This document shows, piece by piece, positions 1-6,627 of a stretch of DNA of 12,482 nt. Under the pieces are notes generated by a model that ran no database searches, was not told the origin of the DNA, and was given only the letters and a program-made list of their open reading frames with translations. Source of the stretch: Pseudomonadota bacterium (GTDB taxonomy: Bacteria; Pseudomonadota; Alphaproteobacteria; Acetobacterales; Acetobacteraceae); assembly GCA_021808205.1 (NCBI GenBank), contig JAKBCD010000012.1:1-12482 (forward strand), read 5' to 3'. How positions within the stretch are numbered: the first letter of the stretch is position 1; each line of letters starts with the position of its first letter. A program made the translations under genes and the position numbers.

Positions 1-29
1 ACGGGAAGCAGAAACTTGCGAACAGACAT
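1..29 (-). CDS. Start of a gene downstream of puuB, cut by the window edge
   Basis: An ATG at 29-27 opens a frame reading MSVRKFLLP before the window ends. An AAGGGG Shine-Dalgarno sequence (complement of 37-42) sits 7 bases upstream. The start has two basic residues followed by hydrophobic ones, which would suit a signal peptide. It lies 66 bases past the puuB stop on the same strand with no obvious terminator between, so it could be the third gene of the puuA-puuB operon. A periplasmic polyamine-binding protein would fit that position and a signal peptide, but nine residues cannot show this. Confidence 0.45.
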
Positions 30-95
30 GATACGGCCCCTTACCGGATAAGAGCGATGCAACGCATTCTGCACCCGCCCCCGGAAAAGGCAAAA

Positions 96-1352
96 TCATA
101 ACATGTCGCGCAGGCGAAACCAGCTGGTGGCAAGCAGCAAGGCCGGGGTGCGCAGCAGCGCGCCGCCGGGGAAACGCGCATGGGGGATGCGGGCAAACAC
201 ATCAAACCGCGCGGATTGCCCGGCCACAACCTCCGCCGCAAGCTTGCCCGCCAGGCCGGTGAGCGCCAGCCCATGGCCAGAGAAACCTTGCAAAAAGAGA
301 ATATTCTCCGCCAGCTTGCCAAAATGCGGCGCGCGGTTGCGCGTGATGTCCACAAATCCGCCCCAGGCGAATTCCACCTTGGCATTTTTGAGTTGCGGAA
401 ACACCGCCACGGCGCGCTTGAGCATCGCGGCACCCAGATTGGGCGGCGGCAACTTGGAATAAGACACACGCCCGCCGAACAACATGCGCTCATCCGCCGA
501 GCGGCGGAAATAATCCAGCACGAAATTCATGTCTGCCACCGCCTCGTTGCCGGGAATGAGACCCGGTATATCCGCGCGCGGCTCCGTGGCCATGATGTAG
601 GTGCCGACGGGCATGATATAGCCGTTAAGCTGCCGCTCCAGCCCGCTGAGATAAGCCCCGCCGGCAATGATGAGGAATTTCGCACGGATTTTATGCCGCC
701 CCACATGCAGCGTAACGCGCTGCCCGTGCTCCACGCGGGCAACGGGTGACTGCGCGAAAATGCGCGCCCCCGCCGCCTGCGCCGCCTTGGCCAGGCCCAG
801 CGTGTAATTGAGCGGGTGGATATGCCCGGCCAGCTTATCCTCCAACGCCGCGATATAGCGCGGGCTGGCAAGCCGCGCGCGCAGCTCGGCCCCTTCCAGC
901 AGCCGCCCCACCGGCGCGCCGAGCCTTGCCAGCTCTTCCTGCTCTTGCTTCAGCTCATGCACCTGGCGCGGCTTTAAAGCCGCGTGCAGGTAGCCCACAT
1001 GCGGGTCGCACGGGATGGCATGGCGCTGGATGCGCGCGTGCAGCAAATCCACCGCCTCCACCGACATATCCCACAGTTTTTTCGCCTCGACCGGGCCAAC
1101 AAGCTTCGCGAGCTTGTGCATGGAGGCGCTGAAGCCCGCCAGCGCCTGCCCGCCATTGCGGCCTGATGCGCCCCAGCCGATCTCCTGCGCTTCCAGCAGC
1201 ACGGGGGTGTAGCCTTGCTCCGCCAGATGCAATGCCGCGGAGACGCCAGAGATGCCGCCGCCGACAATCGCTACATCGGTTTCAATATCCGCACCCAGCA
1301 CGGGCGCGGAAAATTCCACGCGCCGCGTGGCCTGATAGTAATTATTCAGCAT
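96..1352 (-). CDS. puuB: PuuB-like gamma-glutamylpolyamine oxidase (FAD-dependent DAO family)
   Basis: 418 residues, full length for the family. In the Puu pathway this cytoplasmic flavoenzyme oxidises gamma-glutamylputrescine to gamma-glutamyl-gamma-aminobutyraldehyde, releasing ammonia and H2O2. What is seen: a Rossmann dinucleotide-binding motif (DVAIVGGGISG, about residues 26-36, with the acidic strand end LLEA at 52-55), the GWGASGRNGGQ FAD-contact segment at 59-69 typical of PuuB/DAO proteins, and near the C-terminus AWGGFVDITRNRAPHFG followed by an FSGHGLALTG motif that closes the FAD site. The start ATG lies 6 bases after the stop of the PuuA-like gene, so the two are almost certainly co-transcribed and probably translationally coupled. 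That neighbour makes the gamma-glutamylpolyamine role much more likely than a general amino acid oxidase, although the exact polyamine (putrescine, spermidine or another amine) cannot be read from the sequence. Confidence 0.87.
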   Translation of the reverse strand: MLNNYYQATRRVEFSAPVLGADIETDVAIVGGGISGVSAALHLAEQGYTPVLLEAQEIGWGASGRNGGQALAGFSASMHKLAKLVGPVEAKKLWDMSVEAVDLLHARIQRHAIPCDPHVGYLHAALKPRQVHELKQEQEELARLGAPVGRLLEGAELRARLASPRYIAALEDKLAGHIHPLNYTLGLAKAAQAAGARIFAQSPVARVEHGQRVTLHVGRHKIRAKFLIIAGGAYLSGLERQLNGYIMPVGTYIMATEPRADIPGLIPGNEAVADMNFVLDYFRRSADERMLFGGRVSYSKLPPPNLGAAMLKRAVAVFPQLKNAKVEFAWGGFVDITRNRAPHFGKLAENILFLQGFSGHGLALTGLAGKLAAEVVAGQSARFDVFARIPHARFPGGALLRTPALLLATSWFRLRDML

Positions 1353-1358
1353 GGGCGC

Positions 1359-2708
1359 TTAAACGTTCAACAGCAGATGTTCACGTTCCCAGGAGGAAAT
1401 AACGCGCAGATAGGTTTCATATTCCAGCCGTTTCACCGCAACCAGAACATCAACCAGCTTGTCGCCCAGCACATCGCGGATGGGTTGTGATGCATCCATC
1501 AGGTCCAGCGCATGGGAAAGCTCGCGCGGCAGCGTGTACTCGCCCGTGTAGGCAGAGCCAATTTGTTCAGGCGGCGCTTCCAACTTCTCGATCATGCCGA
1601 GATAGCCGCAGGCCAGTGTGGCGGCGAAGGCGAGGTAGGGATTGGCATCCGCCCCCGGCACGCGGTTTTCCACCCGCATGGCCGCCGCATCGCCAAAGGG
1701 CACACGCAGGCCGCAGGTGCGGTTGTCGTACCCCCATTGCAGATTGATCGGCGCATTGGAAAACCGCGTGAGCCGGCGATAGGAATTCACATTCGGCGCG
1801 AAAATGGGCATTACCGCCGGAATGTATTTTTGCAAGCCCGCCAGATAGGATTTGAACAGCTTGCTGGCCTTGCCATCCGCCCCGGCGAAAAGATTCTTAC
1901 CCGTTTTCGGGTCCACGATGCTCTGGTGAACATGCATGGCACTGCCTGGCTCGCCGCCCATCGGCTTGGCCATGAAGGTGGCGTAGATGTTGTGGCGCAA
2001 CGCCACCTCGCGCACCGTGCGCTTGAACAGAAACACCTGGTCCGCCCGGTGCAGCGGGTCGCCATGCAGCAGGTTGATCTCCACCTGTGCCGCGCCTTCT
2101 TCATGGATCAGCGTGTCGAGATCCATCTCCTGCATGTCGCAGAAATCATACATTTCCTCGAACAGCGGGTCGAACTCGTTCACCGCGTCGATGGAATAGG
2201 CCTGGCGTCCGGTTTCCTGGCGGCCGGAGCGGCCAACGGGCGGTGTGAGCGGATAATCAGGGTCGGTATTGCGGCCGACGAGGTAGAACTCCAGCTCCGG
2301 CGCCAGTACCGGCTGCCAGCCCTTGGCCTCGTAGAGCTTCAACACGCGTTGCAGAACCTGCCGGGGGGCGATGGGCACCGGGGTGCCGTTCGCGTACTGG
2401 CAATCATGAATAATCTGCGCGGTGGGCTCATGCGCCCAGGGCACGAGACGCACGGTGGAAGCATCCGGGATCAGTTTGATGTCGATGATCGCGGGGTCGG
2501 TCAGCTTGTCTGTCGGGTCGTCAGGGTATTCGCCGGTGACGGACTGGATAAAGATGGCCTCCGGCAGGCGCGGCGCGCCGCCTTTCAGGAATTTTTCCGC
2601 CGGCATGATCTTGCCGCGCGGAATGCCGGTGATATCTGGCACCAGGCATTCAACCTCGGTGATGCGATGTTCTTCGAACCAGTCTTTCAGATCGATCTTG
2701 CTGTTCAT
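1359..2708 (-). CDS. puuA: PuuA-like gamma-glutamylpolyamine synthetase (glutamine synthetase family)
   Basis: 449 residues. It joins the gamma-carboxyl of glutamate to an amine using ATP, the first step of the Puu pathway for putrescine and other polyamines. Glutamine-synthetase catalytic motifs are in order: ELEFYL at 138-143 (metal/glutamate site), AAQVEINLLH near 206-215, AMHVHQS at 257-263 (ATP/metal), NSYRR at 308-312, NRTCGLRVP at 329-337, and ENRVPGADANPYL at 347-359. There is no Tyr-adenylylation motif of the GlnA type, and the chain ends ISSWEREHLLLNV, as in PuuA-type enzymes. The ribosome-binding site is a weak GGGGG four bases before the ATG. It heads the minus-strand operon with puuB and is divergent from the puuR-like gene, the usual arrangement for a repressor-controlled polyamine locus. 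A role with another amine (ethanolamine, isopropylamine) is possible but less likely given PuuB and PuuR. Confidence 0.88.
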   Translation of the reverse strand: MNSKIDLKDWFEEHRITEVECLVPDITGIPRGKIMPAEKFLKGGAPRLPEAIFIQSVTGEYPDDPTDKLTDPAIIDIKLIPDASTVRLVPWAHEPTAQIIHDCQYANGTPVPIAPRQVLQRVLKLYEAKGWQPVLAPELEFYLVGRNTDPDYPLTPPVGRSGRQETGRQAYSIDAVNEFDPLFEEMYDFCDMQEMDLDTLIHEEGAAQVEINLLHGDPLHRADQVFLFKRTVREVALRHNIYATFMAKPMGGEPGSAMHVHQSIVDPKTGKNLFAGADGKASKLFKSYLAGLQKYIPAVMPIFAPNVNSYRRLTRFSNAPINLQWGYDNRTCGLRVPFGDAAAMRVENRVPGADANPYLAFAATLACGYLGMIEKLEAPPEQIGSAYTGEYTLPRELSHALDLMDASQPIRDVLGDKLVDVLVAVKRLEYETYLRVISSWEREHLLLNV

Positions 2709-2817
2709 ATGGCCCCCATTGCGGAAGACGCGGCGCCCGCAGGCGCGCTTTCGCGGATGATTTCAGAATTAGGCAGCTTGGCCGGGATTACAAAAAACCC
2801 GGGAGGAGGCCACGGCC

Positions 2818-2831
2818 CTGGCGCGCGCCAG
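2818..2831. repeat. Perfect 14-base palindrome in the puuA leader
   Basis: CTGGCGCGCGCCAG equals its own reverse complement. It lies about 110 bases upstream of the puuA start, inside the GC-rich part of the control region. It could be a protein site or a stem in the leader RNA. At this GC content a chance origin cannot be excluded. Confidence 0.4.
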
Positions 2832-2967
2832 AAGAACGGCATCAGCCCGCGCCTGCCTCCAAAATTCCGAAACGGGTTATTTTTGTACGGCCGGGGATAC
2901 CACAGCACGCAAATCCTCAATCCTTAGTTGGCGCCTCAGTCTCGCTTAATAGCCCGAGATGCGTCAA

Positions 2968-3045
2968 GAATATTCGCAAGATACCCCGTTATTCTGCCAC
3001 TTTTTATTGCAGACCTAAGCATTTTAAGCGAATATCGTTGAATAT
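2968..3045. promoter_or_regulatory. GAATAT repeat cluster, candidate PuuR-like operators
   Basis: GAATAT occurs at 2968-2973, 3030-3035 and 3040-3045. The last two start exactly 10 bases apart, one helical turn. The first copy continues as GAATATTCGC (2968-2977), whose reverse complement GCGAATATTC nearly matches GCGAATATCG at 3028-3037, giving an inverted pair about 50 bases apart. AT-rich sites in the puuA/puuR gap would be the expected place for the XRE-cupin repressor to bind. The pattern is seen; binding is inferred. Confidence 0.4.
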
Positions 3046-3095
3046 CCTAAACGCGTGGATGGAACGTCATGTCACTGGCCCTGCAGGGTGTACAA

Positions 3096-3647
3096 ATGTC
3101 TGACGATATCGGCAGCCGGTTGAAGCTGGTGCGCCAGATATTCGGGCTGACCCAGCGGGAACTCGCCCGCCGGGCCGGGGTGACCAATGGCGCGATTTCG
3201 CTGATCGAGCAGAACCGGGTCAGCCCGTCCATCTCCTCGCTGAAAAAAATCCTCGACGGCATCCCGCTCTCGCTCGCCGATTTTTTTACCTTGAACTTCT
3301 CCCCCTCGGACGAGGTGTTTTTCACCGCCGAGGAACTGACCGAGATCGCGCATCTACCGGAAATCTCGATGCGGCTGGTTGGCCGCCGCGCGAAAGGCCG
3401 GGCGCTGGGTATGCTGCGGGAGGTTTACCAGCCCGGCGCCGATACCGGCGACACCATGCTGCGCCATGAGGGCGAGGAATGCGGCATCGTCGTCTCGGGC
3501 AGCCTCACGGTTACGGTGGGCGTGCAGGAGCGGGTTCTGAACCCCGGCGATGCCTATTATTTCCGCTCGGACATTCCGCACCGCTTCCGCAACCAGGGGG
3601 CAGAGCCTTGCGTGCTGATCAGCGCCAACTCTCCGCCGACGTTCTGA
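3096..3647 (+). CDS. puuR: PuuR-like XRE-cupin transcriptional regulator
   Basis: 183 residues from the chosen start, close to the 185 of E. coli PuuR. PuuR represses the putrescine catabolic genes and is relieved by putrescine. An XRE-type helix-turn-helix covers roughly the first 60 residues (LTQRELARRAGVTNGAISLIEQ, with the recognition helix around the TNGAISLIEQNRVSPS segment). A small C-terminal cupin follows (GADTGDTMLRHEGEE... VVSGSLTVTV... NPGDAYYFRSDIPHRFRN) and would bind the effector. The ATG at 3096 is preferred: it begins MSDD, as PuuR does (MSDE), and has AGGGTG (3085-3090) five bases upstream. An upstream ATG at 3069 would add nine residues and has only a weak GGA. The gene is divergent from puuA, so control of puuAB is the natural inference. 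Its stop overlaps the start of the next gene (TGATG). Confidence 0.85.
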   Translation: MSDDIGSRLKLVRQIFGLTQRELARRAGVTNGAISLIEQNRVSPSISSLKKILDGIPLSLADFFTLNFSPSDEVFFTAEELTEIAHLPEISMRLVGRRAKGRALGMLREVYQPGADTGDTMLRHEGEECGIVVSGSLTVTVGVQERVLNPGDAYYFRSDIPHRFRNQGAEPCVLISANSPPTF

Positions 3648-4051
3648 TGAACCTCACCGGCGGATGCCTGTGTGGCGCCGTTGCCTACCGGCTGGATTAT
3701 GAACCCGGCGACGTGGCGGATGTGTGCTTCTGCCGGGAATGCCGCAAGGCGAGCGGTGCCGCCGCCCTGCCCTGGGTGCAGGTGCCGCCGGCCCGCTTTG
3801 CCGTTACCAGGGGCGCGGCCAAGGGCTATGCTTCCTCCCCCGGCGCCAGGCGCTGGTTCTGCGGCGATTGCGGCACGCCGCTTTACATGACCGACGCGCA
3901 AGGGCGATCTGTGGGGGTGACGCTGGGGTCTTTGGATAATCCAGAGGCCATCCGCCCGACCACCCAGGGCTGGGTGTGCGAGCGGGTTTCCTGGCAGGCG
4001 CTGGACGAAACCCTGCCCGCCTACGAGAAAGCCCCGCCTTACGATTTATAG
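3647..4051 (+). CDS. GFA-family (CENP-V/GFA fold) zinc-binding protein
   Basis: 134 residues, the usual size of the glutathione-dependent formaldehyde-activating enzyme (GFA) domain family. Zinc-binding cysteines are complete: GGCLCG (C7, C9), CFCRECRKASG (C27, C29, C32) and FCGDCGTPLY (C72, C75), the spacing of the CxC...CxCxxC...CxxC signature. The named activity of the family, speeding S-hydroxymethylglutathione formation, is established for few members, so the real substrate here is unknown. The start ATG shares a base with the regulator's TGA stop, and there is no separate Shine-Dalgarno sequence, so its translation is probably coupled to puuR. The longer frame beginning at 3479 is only an extension into the regulator and lacks any family similarity there. 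Its 3' end overlaps the convergent GH17 gene by 13 bases. Confidence 0.85.
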   Translation: MNLTGGCLCGAVAYRLDYEPGDVADVCFCRECRKASGAAALPWVQVPPARFAVTRGAAKGYASSPGARRWFCGDCGTPLYMTDAQGRSVGVTLGSLDNPEAIRPTTQGWVCERVSWQALDETLPAYEKAPPYDL

Positions 4052-5652
4052 CGTTTGGCTTTGTAGAGCTGCCAAAGCCCCAGCAGCACCGGCGCCGCCA
4101 GCGCCAGGGCGGCAACGTTCCAGGTGATGAAATCCAGGTTCTGCGGGCCTTCAATGACAAAATCCACTAGCGCCAGCGCCGCCAGACCGGTGGCGGACAA
4201 GGCTTCCTCCCACCCCAGGCTCGGGTGGTCATGGGTCCAGAGCCGCAGCACGGAGGCCATCACCGGGACGATGAACACCGCCATCGGCGCGTCGCGGTAG
4301 CGGCCATCGAACACCAGCAGAGCCTCGAACACACAAGCCGAGGCCAGGAACAGGAACCAGAGTGAGCCGTAATCAAACCAGAAACGCCCGCGCCGCAGCC
4401 GGGCCAGAACCTCTGCCCCGGTGCGGGTGAAGGCGGGCGGGCGGGCGGCCAGAAACGCCGCCGCGCGCCTGATGGCGGCAAAGGCCAGCAGCGCCTGCAA
4501 AGGCAGGTTCACCAGCGCATCCAGCCGCAGCCAGTTGTCGTACAACATGGGCAGCGTACCCATGCAGGCCAGCGCGAAGCCATTGCCCAGCGCGAAGGCC
4601 GGCACCGCCAGGCGCAGGTTGCGAAAGCCGGTGGATGCGAAAAGCAGGCACCCGGCCAGCGCCCCCAGCCCCGCATACCAGGGCCAGGAGGGATGCTCCA
4701 CCACCGGGCCGTTCAGCGGGAATTTCTGCACCCTATTGGCGTTCCAGATGCCCCAATTGGCACCGGCCACGCCTTCGTCCTCATATTTCCAATTCTGGTC
4801 GAAGGCTTCGATGAGGTTGTAATCCACCCCTTCCTTATCCGCGAGGGTGACGAAGCGCCGCAGGAACACCGCCTCGTTCACGCGGGAGGGGGCTGCCGGG
4901 CCACGCCAGCGCCCGCGCGAGGGCCAGCCCGTCTCGCCGATGGAGATCTGCTTGCCCGGGAACATCTTTTTGAATTTTTCCGTGGTGGCGCCGATTTCGG
5001 CCAGCGCGCCATCAACGGAAAGCGGCGTGTTCTCCCAATAGGGGAGGAAATGGATCATCACGATATCCACATGCGGCGCCACCTGTGGAAACTGCGCCCA
5101 GAAATCGGTCACGTCCGCATAGGCCACCGGCTGCTTCACCCGGGCGCGGACGTAGTCGATGTCCTTGATCAGGTCATTCACCGAAAGATCCCGCCGCAAC
5201 AGCACCTCGTTGCCCACCACCACACGCGTGACGGTGTGCGGGTAGGCATTGGCCTCGGCGATGCCAGCCTGCATCTCCTCGGCATTATGCGCTGTATCTG
5301 AGCCCAGCCAGATGCCGAGCCACAGCTTCAGCCCGGCTTTTTTGGCCAGGCCCGCAATGTCTGTACCCGCCTTGATGCGCGCCATGGTTTCGGGCAGCGT
5401 TCCCTCGATGGCGGCATAGGTGCGAATGCCGTTCGCCTGCCCCTTGATGAGTTCCAGATCCTTGGAAATCTGCGCCGGGGTGGGAAAAGTTTTCTCCATC
5501 GGCGTTTGCCAAGCCTGATAGGGCGCATAAGACAGGGAGTTGAACTTGCCCGCGGGCATGGTCACATCACCCGCCTGGGGTTGATTCGGCCCCCGCCACA
5601 AAAATAAGGTGAGCAGGCTGAGCAGCACGCAGGCGAAAAGACCTTTGATCAT
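4039..5652 (-). CDS. GH17-family beta-glucan hydrolase/transglycosylase-like membrane protein
   Basis: 537 residues from ATG 5652. An N-terminal hydrophobic anchor (MIKGLFACVLLSLLTLFLW) leads to an exported glycoside hydrolase family 17 domain of about 300 residues. The proton-donor motif VVVGNE (Glu149) and nucleophile motif ISIGETGWPS (Glu240) are both intact, with the expected aromatic and PYW context (HFLPYWEN). The C-terminal third (from about residue 325) has roughly six or seven hydrophobic segments, so the catalytic domain should sit in the periplasm on a membrane anchor. Bacterial GH17 proteins of this shape are often linked to beta-1,3/1,6-glucan remodelling (NdvC-like), and automated annotation often calls them beta-(1-6) glucan synthases. 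No glycosyltransferase 2 domain is present here. A TTG at 5670 would add six residues; I prefer the ATG because it gives a standard signal-anchor, but neither start has a strong ribosome-binding site. Confidence 0.82.
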   Translation of the reverse strand: MIKGLFACVLLSLLTLFLWRGPNQPQAGDVTMPAGKFNSLSYAPYQAWQTPMEKTFPTPAQISKDLELIKGQANGIRTYAAIEGTLPETMARIKAGTDIAGLAKKAGLKLWLGIWLGSDTAHNAEEMQAGIAEANAYPHTVTRVVVGNEVLLRRDLSVNDLIKDIDYVRARVKQPVAYADVTDFWAQFPQVAPHVDIVMIHFLPYWENTPLSVDGALAEIGATTEKFKKMFPGKQISIGETGWPSRGRWRGPAAPSRVNEAVFLRRFVTLADKEGVDYNLIEAFDQNWKYEDEGVAGANWGIWNANRVQKFPLNGPVVEHPSWPWYAGLGALAGCLLFASTGFRNLRLAVPAFALGNGFALACMGTLPMLYDNWLRLDALVNLPLQALLAFAAIRRAAAFLAARPPAFTRTGAEVLARLRRGRFWFDYGSLWFLFLASACVFEALLVFDGRYRDAPMAVFIVPVMASVLRLWTHDHPSLGWEEALSATGLAALALVDFVIEGPQNLDFITWNVAALALAAPVLLGLWQLYKAKRYKS

Positions 5653-5693
5653 GCCCACTGGCTTAGCCAACGGGCCCGAATTGGAAAAGAGAG

Positions 5694-6125
5694 ATGACAG
5701 ACCAGACGAGCGATAAGGACCTGATTTCCATTCTCACCGGCACCAGGCGCATCGCGCTGGTTGGCGCCTCCAACAAGCCGGACCGGCCCTCTTACGGGGT
5801 GATGCAGTATCTGCTCCGGCATGGCTACGAGGTTGTGCCGGTAAATCCGGCCCTGGCGGGGCAGGAGATTCACGGCCAAACGGTGGTGGCAACATTGGCG
5901 CAGGCAGGCCCGTTCGACATGCTGGAGCTGTTCCGCCGCCCCACCGAGGTGCTGGAGCCCGTGCAAGAGGCGATCAAGCTGGGTGCTAAAACCATATGGA
6001 TGCAGCTTGGCGTGGTAAATGAAGAGGCCGCCCAGCTGGCGCGGGATGCCGGTTTGGCGGTGGTGATGGACCGCTGCCCGGCGATAGAGCTGCCGCGCTT
6101 AGGCATTGGCAGCACAGCCCACTGA
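5694..6125 (+). CDS. CoA-binding domain protein (YccU-like)
   Basis: 143 residues, single-domain length for the YccU/CoA_binding_2 family. The Rossmann-like fold is recognisable in order: RRIALVGASNKPDRPSYGVMQYL (residues 18-40, with the P-loop-like VGAS), VVPVNP (47-52), DMLELFRRP (75-83), TIWMQLGVVNEEA (100-112) and VVMDRCPAIE (123-132). These resemble the CoA-binding part of succinyl-CoA synthetase and acetate:CoA ligase (ADP-forming). Family members bind CoA, but a physiological role is not established. The start has GGAAAAGAGAG just upstream. It is divergent from the GH17 gene with only 41 bases between the starts, and convergent with the HiPIP gene. Confidence 0.88.
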   Translation: MTDQTSDKDLISILTGTRRIALVGASNKPDRPSYGVMQYLLRHGYEVVPVNPALAGQEIHGQTVVATLAQAGPFDMLELFRRPTEVLEPVQEAIKLGAKTIWMQLGVVNEEAAQLARDAGLAVVMDRCPAIELPRLGIGSTAH

Positions 6126-6153
6126 TTCGATTTACAAATACCGACGGAAACTG

Positions 6154-6191
6154 CCAGGTGGCCGTGCCTGCTTTCGCACGGCCACGCCTGG
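6154..6191. terminator. Strong hairpin between convergent genes, probable bidirectional terminator
   Basis: Arms GTGGCCGTGC (6158-6167) and GCACGGCCAC (6176-6185) pair perfectly around an 8-base loop. CCAG (6154-6157) and CTGG (6188-6191) extend the stem past a 2-base bulge. It lies 29 bases after the stop of the CoA-binding gene and 39 bases after the stop of the HiPIP gene. No clear U-run follows on either strand, so the termination role is inferred from position and stem strength. Confidence 0.6.
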
Positions 6192-6229
6192 TTGCACTGA
6201 AAAACCGGCGGAACGGGTGAAGTCCGCGA

Positions 6230-6505
6230 TTAACTGCACGTGTCGTTAGGGCCAGCCTGCCAGAACTTGCACCATCCATGCGGGCTGATGGCACCCCCGA
6301 TCATGGTACAATGCCCAGGATCGCCGGGGATGAACATACAACAAGCGGCACATTGCTCCCCACTGTGTGGGGTGTCCTGGTAAGCGGCCTGTTTCTTGGA
6401 CATCATGGCCATCGCCGCAGCCGGGCGCAGAACCACGAAATTGAACACCGTGGCCGAAAAAGCGGCAAGAGCCCCACGCTTAAGCAGAATACGACGGGTG
6501 GACAT
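6230..6505 (-). CDS. High-potential iron-sulfur protein (HiPIP), Tat-exported
   Basis: 91 residues. HiPIPs are small periplasmic 4Fe-4S electron carriers (3+/2+ couple) that feed terminal oxidases, reaction centres or reductases. A Tat-type leader is visible: TRRILLK at 3-9, a hydrophobic stretch to about residue 27 and a PAAAMA cleavage region, which suits a folded, cofactor-loaded export substrate. The mature part has the family signature EQCAACCMFIPG...HC...GWCKFW, giving cluster ligands C52, C55, C66 and C79. Two further cysteines, C56 and C90, are not needed for the cluster. The start has an excellent ribosome-binding site (GAGGT, complement of 6512-6516, six bases upstream) and its own promoter. 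It is monocistronic. It lies downstream of the amine-catabolic operon on the same strand, but is separated from it by a 439-base gap, so a functional link is speculative. Confidence 0.9.
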   Translation of the reverse strand: MSTRRILLKRGALAAFSATVFNFVVLRPAAAMAMMSKKQAAYQDTPHSGEQCAACCMFIPGDPGHCTMIGGAISPHGWCKFWQAGPNDTCS

Positions 6506-6549
6506 AATGCGACCTCAGGTAAACAACGACCAGGAGTTTCATAACCTTA

Positions 6550-6565
6550 CTACGTTAGAACGTAG
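6550..6565. promoter_or_regulatory. Palindromic operator candidate over the HiPIP -10 box
   Basis: CTACGTTAGAACGTAG has two perfect 7-base arms (CTACGTT and AACGTAG) around a 2-base centre. The predicted -10 element lies inside it, so a dimeric repressor bound here would block RNA polymerase. The loop is too short for an RNA hairpin, which favours a DNA site. No regulator gene is next to it. Confidence 0.5.
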
Positions 6566-6582
6566 ATATCCTCCTGCGTCAA
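6554..6582 (-). promoter_or_regulatory. Promoter of the HiPIP gene
   Basis: On the minus strand, TTGACG (complement of 6577-6582; five of six consensus bases) is followed by exactly 17 bases and then TCTAAC (complement of 6554-6559; four of six). Transcription would begin near 6547, leaving a leader of about 40 bases before the HiPIP ATG. This is the clearest sigma-70-type promoter I can see in the window. Confidence 0.6.
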
Positions 6583-6627
6583 TATACCTTCTCTTCTGTT
6601 ACCATTGAGAAACCGAAGGAAACCTAG

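Larger units (their letters stand above)
2709..3095. promoter_or_regulatory. Divergent control region between puuA and the puuR-like gene
   Basis: 387 bases with no convincing gene. The half next to puuA (about 2709-2890) is GC-rich and would be a long transcribed leader. It contains a perfect 14-base palindrome at 2818-2831. The half next to the regulator (about 2930-3060) is AT-rich and holds three GAATAT copies and inverted CGCTTAA/TTAAGCG arms (2943-2949 and 3024-3030). For the regulator, TTGCAG at 3007-3012 with a 17-base gap to GAATAT at 3030-3035 is a possible but weak promoter. I could not pick a credible puuA promoter by eye. Confidence 0.55.

Noticed and set aside
2792..2803. CCCGGGTTTTTT on the minus strand, resembling the end of a rho-independent terminator
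   Set aside because: The only stem available (CCGGG with CCCGG across 11 bases) has the T-run in its loop, not after the stem. It could not terminate in the normal way.
2705..2920. A 71-codon minus-strand frame whose TGA overlaps the puuA ATG (ATGA), looking like a coupled leader peptide
   Set aside because: It starts with TTG, has AAGGA directly touching the start instead of spaced from it, and encodes a Pro/Arg-rich low-complexity sequence. The overlap alone is not enough.
1512..2927. A 471-codon open frame on the plus strand, antisense to puuA
   Set aside because: It mirrors the puuA codon pattern of a GC-rich genome. The translation is rich in His, Arg and Gly with no family motif, whereas the opposite strand has every glutamine synthetase motif.
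3069..3095. Upstream ATG giving a nine-residue longer regulator
   Set aside because: The extra residues match nothing in PuuR, whose own start aligns with the ATG at 3096, and that ATG has the better-placed AGGGTG.
4693..5301. A 202-codon plus-strand frame antisense to the GH17 gene
   Set aside because: His/Arg-rich composition typical of antisense GC-rich frames; the GH17 catalytic motifs lie on the other strand.
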